A stretch of 26,847 nt of DNA from CAILAD01 sp964397085 (lineage in GTDB: Bacteria > Patescibacteriota > Saccharimonadia > CAILAD01 > BJGX01), in assembly GCA_964397085.1 (NCBI GenBank), contig CAYNHH010000009.1, forward strand, positions 1-26,847, given 5' to 3'. Shown one piece after another: positions 23,162 to 26,847 of this stretch. The notes below the pieces were generated by a model. It made no database searches. It was not told where the DNA came from and saw nothing but the letters and a program-made list of their open reading frames with translations. Position numbers and translations under genes: made by a program. Every line of letters starts with the position of its first letter. Within the stretch, counting starts at the first letter, position 1.

Positions 23162-23752
23162 CTAAAGCTGACGGTTGAAGGCACGCAAATGGCTCTCGGA
23201 GCCTTTACGAAGTATCTCGAGCGCATCAATCACGTCTTGATCTGTTGTGGTCGCAAGCTGTGCACTAATATCTGCTATGTCTTTTTCCTCAATAACAACA
23301 CCAGCTTCGTATGCCTCCATTTCATTTATATTTCCTTGTTTGATCAGTTGATTATAGAGTGCCTGCAATTCTTGATTCGTAAATACTCCAACCTCTGACG
23401 ATCGAGGGTCTGGTATACTACGAGCCTGTAATAATGCTAAGACTTTACCCTGGTGTGTTATTTCGCTTTGTAATATGTTACCAAAAACTTTGGCACCATA
23501 TTTCTGATACATGACAGTGTATACGTCGTGTGCTAATTTTTCTTCTTCTATAAGGTATAGTAGTTGAGCTTCGGTTGACTGGTTACGGTCTGAAATAATT
23601 TCTTCATCAACTCTAGTACTGTTAGGCGGCTCTTGTACAGTAGCTGGCTCAACTTGCTTAACCTTGTATGTACTCGACAGTAACACAAAGACACCTGTTG
23701 CCATAAGAAGAGTCATGATTGCAATTAGGATAACTAAGTTTGATTTTTTCAT
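23162..23752 (-). CDS. DUF2202 ferritin-like protein with N-terminal membrane anchor
   Basis: A 196-aa protein. Residues 5-26 form one hydrophobic signal-anchor helix, so the rest should lie outside the cytoplasmic membrane. After a Pro-rich linker, the domain from about residue 60 matches DUF2202, a ferritin-like four-helix family: EEEKLAHDVYTVMYQKYG (69-86), NILQSEITHQGKV with an ExxH metal motif (E97, H100), GAGV-like EAGVVIEEKDI, and the terminal SESHLRAFNRQL. The paired ExxH-type ligands suggest a di-iron centre. It is the last gene of the fur-rhodanese-glutaredoxin operon, 17 nt behind glutaredoxin, with AGAAGGA upstream of its ATG. An iron- or peroxide-related role outside the cell membrane is inferred from fold and context. 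Confidence 0.85.
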   Translation of the reverse strand: MKKSNLVILIAIMTLLMATGVFVLLSSTYKVKQVEPATVQEPPNSTRVDEEIISDRNQSTEAQLLYLIEEEKLAHDVYTVMYQKYGAKVFGNILQSEITHQGKVLALLQARSIPDPRSSEVGVFTNQELQALYNQLIKQGNINEMEAYEAGVVIEEKDIADISAQLATTTDQDVIDALEILRKGSESHLRAFNRQL

Positions 23753-23769
23753 ACATTCCTTCTTGTTAA

Positions 23770-24015
23770 TTATATATTTAGCTCAGATTCAAATCTTGAC
23801 CTATCAAAACCAAGTATATTTACCGTTGATCCGTCATCTTTTTCAATCACACTAAACGGCACGCCCATTTGACCACTAATATTGACCATATTTTGTGCGG
23901 CAATTGGATTGGTATCGACACTATAGGCAGTAAACTCCATATCTTTGTCTTGCAACCACGACTTGAGCATATCGCAGTAGGGGCAAGTTTTTGTGCTGTA
24001 GATTGTAATTTTCAT
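23770..24015 (-). CDS. Glutaredoxin-like protein
   Basis: An 81-aa thioredoxin-fold protein with the dithiol site CPYC (Cys11, Cys14) after the first strand MKITIYSTKT, the cis-Pro in MGVPFSVI, and the closing DGSTVNILGFDRSRFESEL helix. It resembles NrdH/GrxC-type glutaredoxins and should reduce disulfides or glutathionylated thiols in the cytoplasm. AGGAGT precedes the ATG. It lies between rhodanese and DUF2202 genes in a Fur-family-regulated operon, so a role in thiol repair under metal or peroxide stress is likely. Confidence 0.9.
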   Translation of the reverse strand: MKITIYSTKTCPYCDMLKSWLQDKDMEFTAYSVDTNPIAAQNMVNISGQMGVPFSVIEKDDGSTVNILGFDRSRFESELNI

Positions 24016-24026
24016 TATATACTCCT

Positions 24027-24434
24027 TTACTTAGTTTGTTGGCCACCGATAGATATCACATCTGACATACCACCAAGGTCATTAATATTTGTGAACCCTG
24101 ACTTTTCAAGCAATGACTTAGCTTGAGCTGACCTATTGCCACTTCTGCAGTAGACATATATTTTTGTTTCCTTCGCAACGGCTGGTAATGTCCCTGTCTC
24201 AATATTACTAAGTGGTAAATTTGTAGCGCCCTGGATATAACCACTACTGTACTCTTCAGGCGTGCGAACATCTAGGAGTAGCGCCCCAGCCTTCATACCT
24301 GACTCAATAGTGTCCATAGATTGTTTGCTCGATGAAGAAGGGTCTGCTGTGGATGCCGAACGACTACTTGAGTAGACGATTATCGCACCAACTGCAACAA
24401 TCAGAACGATTCCTATAATTATGACTGTCTTCAT
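24027..24434 (-). CDS. Membrane-anchored rhodanese-like sulfurtransferase
   Basis: A 135-aa protein with an N-terminal membrane helix (residues 3-21), a Ser-rich linker and a single rhodanese domain: ALLLDVRTPEEYSSGYIQGA, the active-site loop YCRSGNRS with Cys96, and LLEKSGFTNINDLGGM. The helix followed by a polar linker suggests the domain lies outside the membrane. The ATG at 24434 has GGAGGA upstream; its first base is the last-but-two base of the fur stop (TAATG), so the two genes are translationally coupled. A longer frame upstream overlaps fur and is not used. It would carry persulfide sulfur or act in redox signalling. Confidence 0.9.
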   Translation of the reverse strand: MKTVIIIGIVLIVAVGAIIVYSSSRSASTADPSSSSKQSMDTIESGMKAGALLLDVRTPEEYSSGYIQGATNLPLSNIETGTLPAVAKETKIYVYCRSGNRSAQAKSLLEKSGFTNINDLGGMSDVISIGGQQTK

Positions 24435-24829
24435 TATATTTTTCCTCCGTTTATGACTAAGCATTTTTCGCAACTTCCATATATTACTAACCGACCAGTG
24501 ACTTTGCAGCCGCCCAGCTTCTTATTAATTGTAGGTAAAAAATCTTCTGCAATACTTATGTCTCTAACTCCATCACAAGCACTACAGATAAAGTGGTCGT
24601 GCGGATCAAGGAGTGCATCAAACCGCATTGAGCCCTGGTTGTCTACCGGTGCTATACTGATCTTTCCTTGTTCAAGCATGCGTGCACTAGCACGGTGAAC
24701 TGTGGTTGCACTTAATTTCGGATATTGCTTTCTTAATTCAAAGAGTAGCTCGGCATTTGTTGCGTGCCCAAATCGCCCAACCACGGTAAGGATATCCTTG
24801 CTGTATTTCGTATCACGTGTTAGCTTCAT
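24434..24829 (-). CDS. Fur/PerR family transcriptional repressor
   Basis: A 131-aa metal-dependent repressor. The winged-helix part has TNAELLFELRKQYPKLSATTVHRASARMLEQGKI with the recognition helix; the metal part has DPHDHFICSACDGV (His77, Asp78, His79, Cys82, Cys85), and the second CxxC is SCEKC (120-123), together forming the structural zinc site seen in PerR and Fur. The ATG at 24829 is chosen because the frame upstream runs through the operator; the -10 is 7 nt before it, so the mRNA appears leaderless. It heads a four-gene operon and is probably autorepressed through the adjacent palindrome. Whether it senses iron, peroxide or another metal cannot be told from sequence; the ferritin-like and thiol genes behind it favour a PerR- or Fur-like role. 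Confidence 0.92.
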   Translation of the reverse strand: MKLTRDTKYSKDILTVVGRFGHATNAELLFELRKQYPKLSATTVHRASARMLEQGKISIAPVDNQGSMRFDALLDPHDHFICSACDGVRDISIAEDFLPTINKKLGGCKVTGRLVIYGSCEKCLVINGGKI

Positions 24830-24830
24830 A

Positions 24831-24861
24831 ACTACTATTGTAAACGATTTACAATAGTAGT
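24831..24861. promoter_or_regulatory. Fur/PerR-type operator palindrome
   Basis: Perfect 14-bp arms ACTACTATTGTAAA and TTTACAATAGTAGT around CGA. The inner ATTGTAAA-n-TTTACAAT resembles Fur-family boxes. It covers the spacer and -10 of the minus-strand fur promoter and stops 1 nt before the start codon. Confidence 0.88.
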
Positions 24862-24865
24862 GCAA
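24837..24865 (-). promoter_or_regulatory. Promoter of the fur operon, leaderless
   Basis: On the minus strand TTGCAC (24865-24860), a 17-nt spacer and TACAAT (24842-24837). The ATG starts 7 nt after the -10. The operator overlaps the -10 and spacer. Confidence 0.75.
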
Positions 24866-24916
24866 TACTTTATATGGAGATTATCTCATAACAAAAATTA
24901 TTGAGGACAAGTAAGA

Positions 24917-25798
24917 TTACTTCTTGCTAAATGTGCGCTTTGGATAATTATCGGTTTCACGAAGCCATACATGCATTAGTACAACAACCCACATTCTATA
25001 CGGCCTCCAGTTATCAGCTATAGCAAGCATTTCTTTGATCGTTGCACGTTGATTAAGATTGTATGCCGTTTTGATAGCATGAAAAGTCATATCGTCTTCA
25101 GTAAAACCATCTCTTTTGCCAACACCACGGTAAAGTATACCTTGTGAGAAGAAAGGACCAATACCCGGTAGCTGCTCAAGCTTAGCAAGTGCATCGGCAT
25201 CATCAAGGTCACGTAAGTACTCCCGAGATAGCTGCCCCTCAATTGCTGCCTGGGCAACGGCGTGGAGTCTAAATATTTTTGTCTCACTCAGGCCAGCATA
25301 TCCATCTAGTGTCAAGAGCTTTTGAGGCTCAGGGAATGCGTGAAATACCTCATCTTTTACTCGCACCGCATCACCATGCTCTACGGCCAAATTATTACGA
25401 ATACATCTTGCTTGAGTGATCGTAATACGATGGCCAATAATAAAGGCTGCTGCAGCTTCGTAAGGTGAATTAAACAGTGTGGGTCGCATGCAATCATATT
25501 TATTTTGAAGTATAGTGACAAATTCATCAGATTTGGCGATCTTAGTCCATCCACTACCATCTTCATCTAGCGACATCGCAGCCAATGCCTGATGTTCTGC
25601 CATCTTTTTGTTACCGTCTCCATAAATCTCTAGCTTGATACTTCCATCAGGCAGCTGCGTGAGAGTAACTGCTGCTGGGCCAGACCAGTCTTCTACTGGG
25701 AATGTCATAACAACAGTGCTAGGGTCAGACTTCAGCGTCGGCCAGCCATTGAAGTACTTGTTTTGATTTAGTAAATGAAATGGTCCAGTTGGTTGCAT
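24917..25798 (-). CDS. DNA-3-methyladenine glycosylase II (AlkA-like)
   Basis: A 293-aa base-excision repair glycosylase of the HhH-GPD superfamily that removes alkylated purines. Residues 1-105 form an AlkA-like N-terminal domain; the catalytic domain includes PYEAAAAFIIGHRITITQA (about 112-130), LYGYAG-type helix DGYAGLSETKIFRL, the helix-hairpin-helix LPGIGPFFSQGI (about 210-221), and the acidic FTEDDMTFH loop with the catalytic Asp, then W-R-PYRMW, the usual C-terminal feature. A TGCTATACT extended -10 lies 12 nt before the ATG (minus strand, 25811-25819), giving a leader of only about 5 nt. It is divergent from yaaA. Confidence 0.88.
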   Translation of the reverse strand: MQPTGPFHLLNQNKYFNGWPTLKSDPSTVVMTFPVEDWSGPAAVTLTQLPDGSIKLEIYGDGNKKMAEHQALAAMSLDEDGSGWTKIAKSDEFVTILQNKYDCMRPTLFNSPYEAAAAFIIGHRITITQARCIRNNLAVEHGDAVRVKDEVFHAFPEPQKLLTLDGYAGLSETKIFRLHAVAQAAIEGQLSREYLRDLDDADALAKLEQLPGIGPFFSQGILYRGVGKRDGFTEDDMTFHAIKTAYNLNQRATIKEMLAIADNWRPYRMWVVVLMHVWLRETDNYPKRTFSKK

Positions 25799-25810
25799 AG
25801 TATTGATAAA

Positions 25811-25852
25811 AGTATAGCATTATATAAATTGCCTATATACCTTTGCTATAAT
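25811..25852. promoter_or_regulatory. Divergent alkA-like / yaaA promoters
   Basis: On the minus strand TGCTATACT (25819-25811) is the extended -10 of alkA; on the plus strand TGCTATAAT (25844-25852) is the extended -10 of yaaA. The two -10 boxes lie back to back with 30 nt between them, so both promoters share the same DNA and may be co-regulated. Confidence 0.65.
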
Positions 25853-25891
25853 AAAACTACACAAACACTACTATTAACAGATAGATAAATT

Positions 25892-26677
25892 ATGATTATT
25901 CTAATCCACTCTTCAAAGACCATGCGCCCAGCTGAGAATAATCAGTCCAGGTCACTTACACAGCCCCAACTTATCAAAAAGTCATGTGAACTTAACGGAT
26001 ATCTAAAGACTCTTTCTGTAACACAGCTAGCACAGGCTATGGATCTCTCGTCAAATCTTGCAAATATAACTCATCAGCTTATTACTAACTGGTCAACTCA
26101 AGAGCGCCACCAGCGTGCAGCTATAGATTCATTTTTGGGCGACATATATAGTGGCTTACAGGTTGATACTTTAAGTGATGAAGATAGGATGTATGCCAAC
26201 AAAACCCTGAGAATTCTTTCTGGCCTCTATGGAATACTACGACCTCTTGATGGAATATATCCGTACCGCCTTGAAATGGGGTATAAGCTACCAGACGAAC
26301 CATACAAGCACTTGTATAAATTCTGGGGCAACACAATAGCTGCAACCCTTCCTAGCGTAGGGCCAATTATTAATCTCACTGCAGTGGAGTATAGTAAGAC
26401 AATTTTGCCATATGTAGATAACAACAGGGTTGTAACACCAAGTTTTCTTACTATGAGCCCAAAAACGAACAGGCCAACTTTTGTTACAGTACATACTAAG
26501 ATTGCTCGAGGCGCCTATGCTCATTGGCTAATTACTCACAAAATTTCTAACAAATTAGATCTCAACGGATTTGATGAGATTGGTTACGAATATGACACAA
26601 CTTTAAGTACGGATAGTCAGCCGGTATTTGTGTGCCAAGAATTTGGTGGTAAGGGCTTAAGTATCCGACTCAAGTAG
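25892..26677 (+). CDS. yaaA: YaaA family peroxide-stress protein (DUF328)
   Basis: A 261-aa protein of the YaaA family. In E. coli YaaA is induced under peroxide stress, lowers free intracellular iron and binds DNA. Family features visible: MIILIHSSKTM at the start, the central DIYSGLQVDTLS, the signature LSGLYGILRPLDGIYPYRLEMG, NLTAVEYSKTI, and TKIARGAYAHWLI near the end. Length is standard. The leader of about 33 nt has no clear Shine-Dalgarno. It is divergent from alkA and stands close to the fur operon, so this end of the window groups oxidative and DNA-damage functions. Confidence 0.92.
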   Translation: MIILIHSSKTMRPAENNQSRSLTQPQLIKKSCELNGYLKTLSVTQLAQAMDLSSNLANITHQLITNWSTQERHQRAAIDSFLGDIYSGLQVDTLSDEDRMYANKTLRILSGLYGILRPLDGIYPYRLEMGYKLPDEPYKHLYKFWGNTIAATLPSVGPIINLTAVEYSKTILPYVDNNRVVTPSFLTMSPKTNRPTFVTVHTKIARGAYAHWLITHKISNKLDLNGFDEIGYEYDTTLSTDSQPVFVCQEFGGKGLSIRLK

Positions 26678-26726
26678 TGATTATCAACCTGTGTTAGAAT
26701 ATAAGATATAAATTTAGGAGATATAT

Positions 26727-26847
26727 ATGAAACTCAGTGGCATAATGTTGAATAGTGAAGATGCAACAAAGTTAGCAGAATTTTATACCAAGGTGCTCGG
26801 TAAACCAGATTGGGATATGGATGGCATGTATGGCTATGGAGGTTCAG
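26727..26847 (+). CDS. VOC/glyoxalase-like protein (3' truncated by window edge)
   Basis: Only the first 40 residues are in the window. They read MKLSGIMLNSEDATKLAEFY, then TKVLGKPDWDMDGMYGYGGS. The SEDATKLAEFYTKVLG pattern is the first beta-alpha unit of vicinal-oxygen-chelate (glyoxalase/bleomycin resistance/dioxygenase) proteins. TAGGAG precedes the ATG at a good distance. Substrate cannot be assigned from this fragment. Confidence 0.75.
   Translation, partial: MKLSGIMLNSEDATKLAEFYTKVLGKPDWDMDGMYGYGGS

Noticed and set aside
1..26847. CRISPR array, insertion sequence, integrase or prophage
   Set aside because: No regularly spaced repeats, transposase or phage proteins were seen on either strand.

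Overview
The window looks like a chromosomal segment of a Patescibacteria (CPR) bacterium, most likely Candidatus Saccharibacteria (TM7). This is inferred from the compact gene spacing, the divergent but complete information-processing genes, the lone isopentenyl-diphosphate isomerase, and the mix of Shine-Dalgarno and apparently leaderless starts. TGA acts as a stop (dCTP deaminase-like, tmk and glycosyltransferase genes end on it), so the recoded-TGA CPR lineages are unlikely. No rRNA, CRISPR array, transposase or prophage was seen. One tRNA is present: tRNA-Gln(TTG).

Layout. 1-677 is the 3' part of rplA. At 829-4220 lies a cassette visibly richer in G+C than its surroundings: a dCTP deaminase-like gene, tmk, and a double-length ThyX-like gene. 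glyA (4277-5524) follows, then the L10 leader with rplJ-rplL (5529-6765). Together Dcd, ThyX, Tmk and GlyA form a plausible dTMP/dTDP route: Dcd supplies dUMP (via dUTP or directly), GlyA makes methylene-tetrahydrofolate, ThyX makes dTMP and Tmk phosphorylates it. They sit between rplA and rplJ, which are usually adjacent. After a 112-bp palindromic element and a conserved gene of unknown function (7027-7596) come dnaX-dnaB. Next is a four-gene membrane glycosylation operon (GtrA-like, GT-C, ALG5-like GT2, GT-C; 10544-14852), followed by ybaB-recR, a DEDDh exonuclease and cysS.

At 17883-19688 the minus strand carries idi, a small membrane protein with DnaJ-type zinc repeats, and an HD-domain protein. 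The plus strand then carries an ATP-grasp ligase, an AI-2E/PerM-type transporter, tRNA-Gln and two tiny proteins. The right end is stress-related. A minus-strand operon fur/perR - membrane rhodanese - glutaredoxin - DUF2202 (ferritin-like) is headed by a near-perfect 31-bp palindrome covering its promoter. Divergent alkA and yaaA follow, then the start of a glyoxalase/VOC-like gene.

The most interesting points are as follows. (1) In the 605-aa ThyX-like protein the ThyX signature is split: one half keeps the ExSxRY part and the other keeps RHRxxS, suggesting composite active sites in a fused pseudo-dimer. (2) The thymidylate cassette looks compositionally foreign. (3) DnaX lacks the usual zinc module. 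(4) At least three genes have a -10 box placed so that transcription would begin at the ATG. (5) The Fur-family redox operon appears autoregulated.
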